A DNA stretch of 64,000 nucleotides from assembly GCF_035582795.1 (NCBI RefSeq), contig NC_134372.1, positions 40,028,316 to 40,092,315 on the forward strand, given 5' to 3'. The stretch comes from Mycteria americana (Eukaryota > Chordata > Aves > Ciconiiformes > Ciconiidae). Under the pieces are notes generated by a model that was not told the DNA's origin, searched no databases, and saw nothing but the letters and a program-made list of their open reading frames with translations. Positions 13,448 to 22,241 of the stretch are shown here, piece after piece. Positions within the stretch are counted from its first letter, which is position 1; the number at the start of each line of letters is the position of its first letter. A program made the translations under genes and the position numbers.

Positions 13448-14613
13448 GTGCCTAATGTGGTAGGTCCCTTTGGCAGAGAGAGCATGTGGTGCTGTGATCT
13501 GCCTGTTGGAAAAGTCTTCTTTTGGATCTTTGAGCATAATCAGCCTGTAGCTCATGAAGCCTGCCTGCATCGGCTCAGGCTGGACTGTGCCCTTTTCTTC
13601 CTGCAATGGGGAGTGTGGGTCAGGGCTGTGTGAGAGGGCAAGCTTACTCTGCATGAAGCTTGGGCATCCCTGGGAGGCGTTATGCAAAGTTCATCCATCA
13701 GTTAACTGCAGTTACTAACAACAACCTTCATTTTCAACAACCCTGATAATATGTTACCAAAATCCCAGAAGGTTTAGCCAGATCTCCTTTTAGAGACAAT
13801 TGCAGCTGTTAAAATAATTAAATTTGATTTTCTTTGCCATGATACCAATTTGTTGTTTGTTTTCATGAAGGTTTTAGCTTAGAAGCCTTTATAGATTTCA
13901 TCTACTATTATCTGAAATGTCAAATTGTGACACTCAAGATGATTTTACAGAGGCTGTTCATGAATTCAGCTGGGAAGCTTTCACTGCACCAAAGCTATGG
14001 TTCCATTTTTCTCTCATTGCACCACCTCTTTTTCCTGAAATATGGCAAAAAATTATTGAACCATGAAAAGTGCTGGTTATTCATTTGCAACAATGACTTT
14101 TCTGGGGACTTCCATTGTCTTTCTTGTATCTTAGTATAATAAAAAATCATAGATTCTTGGCCTGAAAAAAAATCCTTAATTTTCTGTATATTTCCATATA
14201 AGTGCAAAATGATGGGGCTTTTTTCTTCTGTCCCTCTGTAAAGGTGAAACTGTAGTCATGGATTCCCACATGAAACACAACTATGATCACTTTTGAACCT
14301 GCGTAATTCAAGTTAAGGTAAAATTCAGATTAAATTGTAACTTTCTAGGGAAAGCATCTGGAGATACTATTTGTTTGTCCTTTCTCCAAGAAAAAGGTTA
14401 TCTCTTAAGTCCATCCTTTAAAATGCATCTTTAATCTCTGCAGTGGATCTTCTCATGTCTAGCTCATGGCCATTACTCTTGGACTTTTCACTTCAAACCA
14501 TCTCAAACAGTTCCTCCCTATCCTTGTTTTGTTGTTATATTTACATTCCACTGATATATCTCCTCTGTGCAGTATCATTTTCCGCTACCCACTTCTTCAA
14601 ATGTGATGGCCTC

Positions 14614-14703
14614 AGATCCTTAGCTTGTGTAAATTAGATTAGCTCTCCTCAGGCTAGGAGTGAATCAATGGGACTGCCACTGATTTACACCAGCTCAGGA
14701 TCT
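14614..14703. repeat. Palindromic MITE-like ancient amniote repeat
   Basis: Two 21-bp arms (14614-14634 and 14683-14703) are inverted copies of each other with 19 of 21 positions matching, separated by 48 bp. The arms contain GTGTAAAT and its complement ATTTACAC, beside CAGCT/AGCT and AGATCC/GGATCT. I recall this layout (GATCC-AGCTGGTGTAAAT inverted against itself) as a dispersed old repeat of reptiles and birds, but I cannot name the family with certainty. No coding capacity is present. Confidence 0.55.
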
Positions 14704-14800
14704 ATCCTGATGCTTTTAATCATTTTTATAGCACCTCTCCAAGTAATCAATGGCATGTCTGTACTGTACTGAACTCTGGACTGACTTCCAGCCGGTCAGT

Positions 14801-15714
14801 GAATGAGTGGAATGCACCTCACTCCAAAGAGAGAAGCAGCAATATGTTTTATTGAGGTAAAATAACAATTTGAGAGTTCAATGAATTTGGTGGAATTTAA
14901 CAAAGTTTAACAGGGGTTTGCCAAGGTTCAATAAGTTTGATGGCAAGGTTCACTCTCTTAATTACTGCATGGAAGAAACATACAAAGGAAAATTGAGTTA
15001 GAATCGAGTTAGAATGATTCACGCAGAGTCCAGAGACAAAAAGGGTAAGGAAGACCCTCCCGTTGAGTCACAAGGTTCAGAGTGGACCCCTTTGCTTTCT
15101 AAACTTCTGATGGAGCTTAGGTGCGGCTAGGTCCAATCTTAGTCTCGGACTTGGACACTGCTTTATGTCTAACAGAATTATCTATACAAAGTTTATAGTA
15201 CTTAATATTTAATAGCTACATGGGTTAGCAATGTTTCATTAGTATTAATTCAGCATGCTATCAGTCACTTGCCAAAGATCTGCCGTTGGTAAAAGGTACC
15301 TCTGCCTTGAGGAGCAACCGTGAGAGGTGTCCCAGCTCCAGGGGAAATCACAGCCACGCTGTCTAGTAGGGAGAGCTCAAAGAAGGCTCACTTAGGCTAT
15401 TGTATTTATGGAATAAAGTGGTTGGCTCGTAGTCAAATTACATGCGATGGAAAAGGTATGCATGAGGCTCCTTGTGCCCCCAACTTTCTTTGTTCCTTGA
15501 TAAATGAGTCTTGGAAAAGCCAGACACTACTTGTGCGTCAATCGCATGATCGGTGTTTCACTCTCATATGCATCAATGTTCACCGTGCCAGTCGGCTCCT
15601 TTGTGTGTTCTCAGAGAACAGACCAGACCCAGAGGAGTTCTTGGCCCGACCACGGCTCAGGCCTTTCCCTCCTTTGGAGCCAATACCAAACTACTGCTAG
15701 TTTGGTTAAGGGGT
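14801..15714 (-). repeat. 3' LTR of the minus-strand provirus
   Basis: This is a 914-bp direct repeat of 22242-23155 with seven substitutions and no indels. Read on the minus strand it carries a poly-A signal AATAAA at 14848-14853, close to its 3' end, and a weak TATA-like CTATAAA at 15192-15198. The outer edge reads TG-AATGAG on the plus strand and could be the expected terminal dinucleotide. The inner edge (GGGGTTG) differs from the matching edge of the other LTR (GGGGTCA). Confidence 0.95.
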
Positions 15715-15928
15715 TGAGTGCATCCGTCATACTCCATTCCGTGAATACATGCAATCCACTTTATCGACTCATAGAGTGGTAGTACAGTTACCTCTTGCCT
15801 CTATGTCATAAATATGTGGTGTATTGCAGATCAGTGGTAAGAGTCCAATTATTTGATAAGCTGTTTAGTTTAAGTGTCACAATTAATGCTACTTACCGCA
15901 TTTCACATACAGAATCAGTTGATTGTAT
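15715..15928 (-). other. Provirus 3' untranslated segment with polypurine-tract candidate
   Basis: These 214 bp lie between the repeated part of the 3' LTR and the nested LTR. No polypurine tract abuts the LTR edge at 15715. The best purine-rich stretch on the minus strand is 15787-15803, directly followed by TG when read in the viral direction (complement of CA at 15785-15786). The 3' LTR may therefore really extend to about 15786, with the other LTR truncated; this is inference. No ORF of note is present. Confidence 0.5.
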
Positions 15929-15933
15929 ACATT
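15929..15933. repeat. Target site duplication ACATT (left copy)
   Basis: ACATT lies directly before the TG that starts the nested solo LTR. The same five bases follow its terminal CA at 16507-16511. Confidence 0.9.
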
Positions 15934-16178
15934 TGTCCTGGTTTCAGCTGGGATGGAGTTAATTTTCTTTATAGTGGCTGGTATGGGGCTATGTTTTGGA
16001 TTTGTGGTGAAAACAGTGTTGATAATACAGAGATGTTTTAGTTGTTGCTGCACTGGTCAAGGACTTTTCAGCTTCCCATGCTCTGCCAGGTGCAGAAGAA
16101 ATTGGGAGGGGACACAGCTGGGACAGCTGACCCCAACTGACCAAAGGGCTATTCCATACCATATGACATCATGCTCAG

Positions 16179-16186
16179 TATATAAA
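16179..16186 (+). promoter_or_regulatory. TATA box of nested solo LTR
   Basis: TATATAAA precedes the presumed transcription start of this LTR. Transcription from it would run rightward into env, antisense to the provirus. Confidence 0.7.
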
Positions 16187-16369
16187 GCTGGGGAAGAAGA
16201 AGAAAGGGGGGGACGTTTGGAGTGATGGCGTTTGTCTTCCCAAGGAACCGTTAGGCATGATGGAGCCTGGATCCTTTCCTGGAGATGGCTGAACACCTGC
16301 CTGCCCATGGGAAGGAGTGAATGAATTCCTTGCTTTGCTTTGCTTGCGTGCGTGGCTTTTGCTTTCCCT

Positions 16370-16375
16370 ATTAAA
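16370..16375 (+). promoter_or_regulatory. Poly-A signal ATTAAA of nested solo LTR
   Basis: ATTAAA followed by a T-rich stretch in the R/U5 part of the LTR, about 190 bp downstream of the TATA box. The spacing is normal for an LTR. Confidence 0.65.
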
Positions 16376-16506
16376 CTGTCTTTATCTCAGCCCGTGAGTT
16401 TTCTCACTTTTACTTTTCTGATTCTCTCCCCCATCCCATTGTGAGGGGAGTGAGTGAGTGAGCGGCTGTGTGGGGCTTAGTTGCCGGCTGGGGTTAAACC
16501 ACGACA

Positions 16507-16511
16507 ACATT
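16507..16511. repeat. Target site duplication ACATT (right copy)
   Basis: Exact copy of 15929-15933, directly after the terminal CA of the nested LTR and 7 bp from the env stop codon. Confidence 0.9.
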
Positions 16512-16518
16512 TTACATG

Positions 16519-17151
16519 TTAGATTGACATAAGTTGTTTCATCTTTTGCCAAACTTTGGTATACGTAATGATTATAAGCAATAAACATAATAAAGTCAAA
16601 ACTAACAAAAGTATAACTCCATGCAGCATCAAATTCAAAATTCGAGTTGCTGTTAGTGACCATCCAAAAAGAGCTTCCCACCAGTGATGTTCCCCATCTT
16701 TCTTCACTCTTTCCAGGACATGGTGTATCTCCTCTGCGTCCTGATGGACAGTAATCAGGGTTCTTTGTCCATTGTTCAGAATTTGTTTCAGCAATTGACT
16801 CAGGTCATCATGTTGCAACAGTTTCCTTGCCAACGTGAGATTCATTCCAATAGGGGTAGGCAACAAATCTTGATACAAGGTACAGTTAGATTGTTGCAAT
16901 TGGTGGGTTGTGATAGGAGCTGAACAGTTAAAGTTGCATCCCATAATTTTGGTAAAATTATAAATACAGATATTCGAGTGATTACTTGCATCTACAGTAA
17001 TGTTATCTATGAATATAAAATCACAAAGGGTTCTCATACAAACACAGCTATTTCCAACGTATGTAAGTACGGTTTCAGGGGTTTCATCAGGATGTATTTC
17101 AAAATGACAAACATTTTGTTCAGTGTCAAGACAAATGTTTTGGGCCTTCAT
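16519..17151 (-). pseudogene. env: ERV envelope TM subunit, C-terminal 210 codons (open)
   Basis: This is the transmembrane part of the retroviral envelope, which in an active virus anchors the spike and drives membrane fusion. The frame is open for 210 codons. It holds several N-X-S/T glycosylation sites (N-I-T, N-H-S, N-F-T, N-C-S, N-C-T, N-L-T), many cysteines, an amphipathic stretch around residues 108-150, a W-W-E-A-L-F-G-W segment, then a strongly hydrophobic anchor near residues 173-196 and a short basic tail. The stop is at 16519-16521. Upstream env pieces lie in other frames, so this stretch has no route to a normal signal peptide. Confidence 0.85.
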
Positions 17152-17789
17152 GGTATTACTTTCACAAATAAATCCCTGTTGTTCCCATACAACACATGCA
17201 TCAACATCAATAGTTTGTCATTTGCTCCCATTTTGTTGGGCCCATACTCTATGGTGTAACAGATAGAGTACAGTTCCAATGTGCTTTAATCCTAGTGCAA
17301 TGATTTGGTATTTGGTATACCGAAGCATTGCGTATTGTTAAAATAAAAGCTGTGCCTTTACTGTTTGTGGGGTTATAAGTGAAAGTGGCTAGATGCCACC
17401 AGGATTGGAATTCCCTTTCCAATTCGGTTACATTATCCCAGATTACCTTTTGAATTTCAGTGGGTAAGGTGCCCTCTTCACATCCTCTCAGAATCGCTGC
17501 CACGGTGGATTGTACCCACAGTTGAGCCTGAATACAACTAAGAGTGAGAGAGACGTTAATTTGGGCTGCACCTAGTGTGTTCACAATTAGTTGGTGGTCC
17601 TTTTCATTAATTGTTTCCCATTGAGGTAATAGATAAGAGCCATTGGTTAGTTCCCAATGCGGATAAAGAAGATTGCAGTGGACGTTCTAATTTGTGTAAA
17701 TTACTTGTTGCTGAGCTTATTTTGTTTGCTAAAACTTGAGCATCCATGCTATTTAGTACTCCTAATCCTGTTCCTAAAATACCAGTCAC
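17152..17789 (-). pseudogene. env: ERV envelope TM subunit, N-terminal part, frame-broken
   Basis: Two adjoining open stretches in different frames (17607-17789 and 17249-17584) encode the start of TM. The first begins with a Gly-rich hydrophobic run (V-T-G-I-L-G-T-G-L-G-V-L) just after a basic Arg-Arg-Asp, which looks like a fusion peptide behind a cleavage site. It continues into a heptad-like helix (L-A-N-K-I-S...L-H-K-L-E-R-P-L). The second carries helix, Q-S-W-W, and N-A-S and N-C-T glycosylation sites. At least two frame changes and intervening stops separate these from the C-terminal part at 16519-17151. Confidence 0.8.
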
Positions 17790-18850
17790 ATCTCTTCTTC
17801 ATCATTTTGGAGAGGTGAGGGTTTGTCCATGCAGCCACGTTAACCATCCTGCATAGGGTGTACTTAGGAATGGTGAACAGGTCAGTTTGATTGTAAGAGA
17901 TATTAACTTGCATCGATAGATCTACTCGTTTAAGAGACCACGATGTATTCAATAACACTCATTGTTGGCCTGTATTTTTGATCACATAAGGTCCAATTTC
18001 AGAAACTTGTGGGGATAGAGTTTTCTTATCTTTTTCAATCAGGGGGATGTTGAGTGAGGAGCGGTGGATGTTATTGTACTAGGCTCAGTAATGTCTATTT
18101 TAAATTTAAATTATAGGCCCGCATCCCTGCGAGCCCAGAGGCAGATTACAAAACCAGGTTGTACTAAGGTAAAATTGTACCAACAGTCCAATCTTTCAGA
18201 GGTTCAATGTTTCCTGTCTGCGGTGTTTGATGTAATGTTGTGCACGGAAATCTCAGTTGCCTTCTCATAGGTAGAGCCATTGATCATCTGGCATCCTATT
18301 TTAATTTCTTTCCCTGCCATTCCCTGAAGTCAGGGAACTTTATTAACATCAGTTTCATTTTTACCCCAGCTTCATTCATTTTTTAAGTATATTTCAGCTC
18401 TGTGCATGACCATGGTGGAAAGATTTAAATCTCCCTTACTAGGGTGTGTTCCCATAGTCCCAGTATACTTAACACGAGCTTGAGACCATGACCACTCTAG
18501 AGTTCTTTGACCACAGGTTAGGAGAGAAGCATTGTTAGGATTTGGAATAGTAACATGAACACACCATTTCTGTTTGCCATCCTGTGGGGTACAGTAAGAG
18601 AAAAATAGAGACTTGTTTCAGTGGGGAGAGTCTGAACAGGTTACCCCCTTAAAAAGAAGGGAAAATCCACTGTGCACTAATTCTGTTTTGCACCACTGCT
18701 ATCAGTAGCTTCCCAGGTAAGTGGGCTACGAGGTTGAGAGTCATAGGTACAGTTCCAATTTGTGGTACGTTTACCATAAAAGGTTGTCCTGGCTGTAACG
18801 CTATCGGATATTTTCTTTCATTAGAAGGTGGAGCATCAGGCTCAGCTTTT
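17790..18850 (-). pseudogene. env: ERV envelope surface (SU) region, heavily decayed
   Basis: This is the region between integrase and TM where the receptor-binding SU subunit is expected. The longest open piece is 17749-17958, with N-I-S and N-Q-T glycosylation sites and an ending K-K-R-C-D at the SU/TM border. Further upstream, all three minus frames show protein-like stretches with Cys, Trp and N-X-S/T sites, cut by many stops. The start of env and its overlap with the end of pol cannot be placed. SU is assigned by position and glycosylation sites, not by a recognised motif. Confidence 0.65.
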
Positions 18851-18861
18851 GCAAAGAATGC

Positions 18862-19480
18862 TCAGCTCACAGGGCTCCCAGTGGGCCTATATCGATTATT
18901 CAATTGATGAAGTACTTTGGAAAGTTGAGTATTAAGGCTCCTTTTCAATAAGCCATTAGCTCTTTCTACCATCCCATTTGACTGACGATAATATGGGGTG
19001 TGGAATACCCATTGAATTCCTTCCCGTTTTGCCCATTCTTGCACTTCCTTGGTGGAAAAATGTGAGCCATTGTCACTTTGGATGACATCAGGGGTTAGTA
19101 GGCCTGAAAATGAAGAGGGTAATCCTCTAATGGGGCTCTGACCATTAGCCTTCCGACATTTAGTTGCCATAATTAGGCCTGAGACAACCTCTACTCCTGT
19201 GAGGATGTACCGATACCCCAAGGAGGGTTTAAAAGGGTCCAATGTAATCAATTTGCCATGATGACCATAGGGTTTTTCCTTTATTAATGTGTTGGGCTGG
19301 TGTTTTAGCAGGGTGATCCATTTGCAATTTCAATTTACATTGGGGGCATTCTGTAAGGATGGTTTCACATGTTTTCCTGTTTAGAGGCCATCCTCGGCTT
19401 TGGGCTGCAAAACAAAGTGCTTGGCTTGCGTGGCCTAATTTCTGACGTAACCATTCCCCCAGTCGGTACCATTCAGGGTC
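18862..19480 (-). pseudogene. pol: ERV integrase, frameshifted
   Basis: Integrase inserts viral cDNA into the host genome. The N-terminal zinc-binding part (19270-19480) shows a His in L-G-H and a C-P-Q-C pair. The catalytic core begins W-Q-I-D-Y-I-G-P-F, which supplies the first Asp. It then breaks at a run of four T, where the frame shifts into 18862-19251. That stretch holds Q-S-D-N-G-S-H-F (second Asp) and G-M-V-E-R-A-N (Glu). The second Asp and the Glu are separated by exactly 35 residues, the D,D-35-E signature. The C-terminal DNA-binding part is not clear. All catalytic residues survive, but the single-base frame change separates the first from the other two. Confidence 0.9.
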
Positions 19481-20202
19481 TGGTGTATCTCCTGTTTTTA
19501 TTCCCCTAATTCTGGCTAATTCATCTACTTGTTGGTTCCATTTTGTGGCTGGTTGGTCATTGTTTACATGGGCTTTTACCCAACCTAATTTAAATGGCGC
19601 TTGTCTAGCTATTTCTAATAGTAATTGTCAGTCTTCAGTTCTCCAAACTGGGGATCTATTTACTTCCCAATTTAGGGCTTCCCATTGACAAAGTCATTGT
19701 GTGGCACCTGCCCACACAGCACAGGAGTCAACATAGATAACTTTTGCTCCGTTTTGTGCTGCTAGAACAACTGTCCTTAATTCTCCTACTTGTGCACTGC
19801 CTTCACCTTCTATTACTTGTTTGCAGGTGGTAATTTCTAATGTACTGGCTTTATACTGCCATTTGCCATTTACCCTCTTTGCTGAGGCATCGGTAAACCA
19901 AATGCCTTCAGTCGGTGTTTTCTCAGTGAGGGGAGGTGCATTTAGAATTGATGAAGGTTTAAATGGCTGTTTAAGTGCCAGTGGGTCAGTGTTTATAGGT
20001 ATTTGTAATTTGGAAATTTTTGTATGTCCTTCAGTCAATTGCATTTCATCTGGTACTCCCATCAGGTTGGCATACTATTTTCTGGTGGTGGGTTTCTGTG
20101 CAATTCCTTCTGGAGGAGCAGTACCTTTTAGGTGTGTTTCTAGCAAATTAAATGGCCCTCTAGGCTGAACAGGTTGCCCTTGGTGTATTTTCTCAACTTG
20201 TG
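19481..20202 (-). pseudogene. pol: ERV RNase H and pol connection
   Basis: RNase H degrades the RNA strand during reverse transcription. The open stretch 19694-20062 carries W-F-T-D-A-S (first acidic residue), Q-V-G-E-L-R (Glu) and Y-V-D-S-C-A-V-W (third Asp), so the acidic triad is present. A TAG interrupts the frame near 20082 and a stop ends the stretch at about 19694. Weak sequence on to 19481 links to the integrase zinc domain in the same frame, with further stops. A frame change near 20200 separates this part from the reverse transcriptase thumb. Confidence 0.85.
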
Positions 20203-21486
20203 TAACTGCTCAGACTAAAGACAAAAGTCTCTTTTCCCATTCGGAATATCTCTGTTCTGTCTTTGAATACAGTCAAGCTAAACATTAAAGGTCTTTTTGG
20301 CCTGCTCAGCCCGGTCTGGAATAGATTGCAATAAGTACCGTGTTCTGCAAAACCCCATTTGGCTATAATAGGGTCGCAGGGGTGTACTGGCCCCAGTGAC
20401 TGATATGTTTTTAATTCCTGTATTAGGGTTTTGACTGCCTCTTCATGTTCTGGGTTCCATTTCCACAGTTTTCCCTTTCGTAAAAGTGAGTACAGTGGGC
20501 AAGCAATGATAGAAAATCCAGGTACATGTTTCCTCCAGTATCCTAAAGTACCCATAAGTTGTTGTAATTCTTTTTTAGATTGGGGGATCTGCAATTGTTC
20601 CATTTTACTTAGGGTGTCCAGTGGAATTGCTGCACTACCTGCAATCCACCAAGTACCTAAAAAATGTACTTCTCTACTTGGTCCGTGACATTTTTTGGGT
20701 GGGATTTCAACTTCTGCTTTACATAGTGCTTGCCACACTGCTGCTGCCGCTTCCCCCAATTTTTCAGGGGTCCCTCCGATTAGAATATCATCTATGTATT
20801 GTTACACAGTTTCACATCTTGAGGGGGTGAGACTGTAAAAGTTCAGCAAGCACAGCATAAGCAATCGTGGGTGAATGTTTATATCCCTGTGGGAGTCTGT
20901 TAAAGGTGTATTGTATACCTTCCCAAGTAAAAGCAAATTTCTTTTTATTGTCCTCCTGTAAGGGGACCATAAAGAACATATCTCTGACATGTAGCACTGC
21001 CATCCATGGGTGTGTGGCTGCTTGTAGTGTGGCTATTAAAGTTGCAATATTGGGCACTGTAGCTGTTAGCGGGGCTGTGTTAGCATTTAAGCACCAATAA
21101 TCAATTGTTAGACACCATCTCCCAGCCAGTTTTCGGACTGGCCAGACTAGTGAATTGTATGGGGAGTGGGTTCTTGAAATAATGTGCCGTTTTTCCAAGT
21201 CTCCTATTAACTCAGAAATTCTGTTTTGTGCCACAGCAGAGATCAGGTATTGTGGTACATTAGTAATCTTTGATTCGGGGAGTGCAGGGGCTGCATGGAG
21301 TACATGCACTGTAGCCTCCTGATTTTTATCAGGGCTAGGGTTGACGTTGGAACCAAAGGACCAGACACTGCCATCCGGCAGGCACCCAGGTTCGGATGTT
21401 TAAAACATTGAAACCCAAAATATTTTCATTGTGATTTTTTTAACTGCAAAGTGAGTGGACGACATGCGCTTCTTGCTGGGGAGCCA
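20193..21486 (-). pseudogene. pol: ERV reverse transcriptase, frame-broken, motif A mutated
   Basis: The reverse transcriptase fingers and palm are open at 20812-21309, with R-W-C-L-T-I-D-Y and L-P-Q-G-Y-K-H-S-P-T. The reading then changes frame beside a TGA (20812-20814) and a TAA (20802-20804). Immediately afterwards comes Y-I-D-D at 20787-20798, the metal-binding motif C. The thumb and connection follow at 20193-20759 (F-L-G-T-W-W, L-M-G-T-L-G-Y-W-R). Motif A reads V-L-H-V-R-D-M-F-F: the first catalytic Asp is His (20989-20991, CAT where GAT is expected). The upstream part shares the protease frame, interrupted by a TAA near 21403. The enzyme cannot be functional. Confidence 0.93.
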
Positions 21487-21732
21487 TTAATTAACTTCCA
21501 TGGTTTGGCAAATAACACTTGCTCTCTTTACTCTGGTGACATTAACTCTCTGCCGTCTGGGTTGCATACCCAGCTTCTTGGCATCCTCTTGTGTTAGTAT
21601 TGAAATTTGTGCTCCTGTATCTATTAGAAATGTCACCAGTTGTTGTTTAAGGCCAACTGGAATCAGAATGTATTCTGCTTTAATGATGGCTCTAGTCTTA
21701 TATTCAGAGGACTCCGGAAGAGGCAGGGGGGG
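21487..21732 (-). pseudogene. pro: ERV aspartic protease
   Basis: The frame is open from 21732 to a TAA at 21487-21489. It encodes about 80 residues with the retropepsin active site F-L-I-D-T-G-A-Q-I-S-I-L (Asp-Thr-Gly-Ala at 21610-21621). The usual family length is about 100-130 residues and the second conserved G-R-D/N block is not evident, so the domain may be shortened. It lies in the -1 frame relative to gag, and the frame change coincides with a run of seven C at 21726-21732. It shares its frame with the reverse transcriptase downstream. Confidence 0.82.
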
Positions 21733-22214
21733 TTAACGTTTCCCTCTTCATGGTCATCAGGATCACCCCAAATATCACAATCCCAATCCTCTGGACACAC
21801 TATTAATTTCCTAATTTGCAGGGGGTTAGGTGGATGCGGGGCCTGCATGAGCATCATCGTAACCTTTTCTTCCAACTTTTGTTTTTTCTCCTTTTCTTCC
21901 TGTAATTTTTTCTGCAGCTGCTCAGTTTTCAAAGACAGTATTAATTCAGCTGCCTTTCTGCCTTCTATTTCTTCCTTTAGGTACTGTTTCTTTTAATTAT
22001 TATTCTTCCTATGCTGATAAGCGGCTTCTAAACAGGTACGTAGCATTTTTCAAACAATTCCTTTCCCTTTTCCATCCTTTATATGCCCCCTGGCCACCTT
22101 TAGCGGTTCTTCCACAGCTTCCCAATCATGCCAATTATCACAAGCCCATTCTTATGAGAATTAGGGACCTGGACTTATTCCATGCTTCCGTAAGTAATCA
22201 GTGACACTACTGCC
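21663..22214 (-). pseudogene. gag: ERV gag remnant (N-terminal part with coiled coil, no capsid seen)
   Basis: Only about 480-550 bp separate the primer-binding site from the protease. The last open stretch (21663-21932) encodes a highly charged Lys/Glu/Gln-rich helix (E-Q-L-Q-K-K-L-Q-E-E-K-E-K-K-Q), a Pro-rich linker and an acidic segment. The preceding 250 bp are matrix-like in position but carry stops in each frame. No major homology region and no C-X2-C-X4-H-X4-C zinc knuckle can be seen. A retroviral gag is normally about 1.5 kb, so capsid and nucleocapsid appear deleted. Confidence 0.65.
21726..21732 (-). promoter_or_regulatory. Candidate -1 frameshift heptamer C-CCC-CCC at gag/pro junction
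   Basis: On the minus strand the gag frame reads AAC-CCC-CCC-TGC. The seven C form an X-XXX-XXX heptamer in correct phase, and slipping back one base enters exactly the protease frame, which has a TAA directly upstream (21733-21735). This could be a programmed gag-pro frameshift site. A length change in the C run would look the same. C-CCC-CCC is not one of the common retroviral slippery sequences. Confidence 0.4.
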
Positions 22215-22232
22215 ATCCTACTGACTACGCCA
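22215..22232 (-). other. Primer-binding site, tRNA-Ser-like
   Basis: On the minus strand it reads TGGCGTAGTCAGTAGGAT. This is complementary to the 3' end of vertebrate serine tRNA (CCA end included) at 16 of 18 positions by my recollection of that tRNA. Both mismatches are transitions, and one could come from CpG decay. It sits a few bases inside the 5' LTR, where minus-strand cDNA synthesis would start. Confidence 0.7.
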
Positions 22233-22241
22233 ATTTGTTGC

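Larger units (their letters stand above)
15934..16506 (+). mobile_element. Nested avian ERV solo LTR (573 bp)
   Basis: The element starts TGTCCTGGTTTCAGC and ends ACCACGACA, so it has TG...CA termini, and it is flanked by the exact 5-bp duplication ACATT. Inside on the plus strand it has a TATA box (TATAAA at 16181-16186), then GC-richer leader sequence, then an ATTAAA poly-A signal at 16370-16375. I recognise it as an LTR type repeated many times in bird genomes. It contains no internal viral genes, so it is a solo LTR left by LTR-LTR recombination. It lies inside the provirus in the opposite orientation and is therefore younger than the provirus insertion. Confidence 0.92.

Noticed and set aside
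15320..15700. 126-codon plus-strand ORF repeated almost identically at 22761-23141
   Set aside because: Both copies lie antisense in the two LTRs. The apparent conservation only reflects that the LTRs are 99% identical, and no protein family is recognisable.
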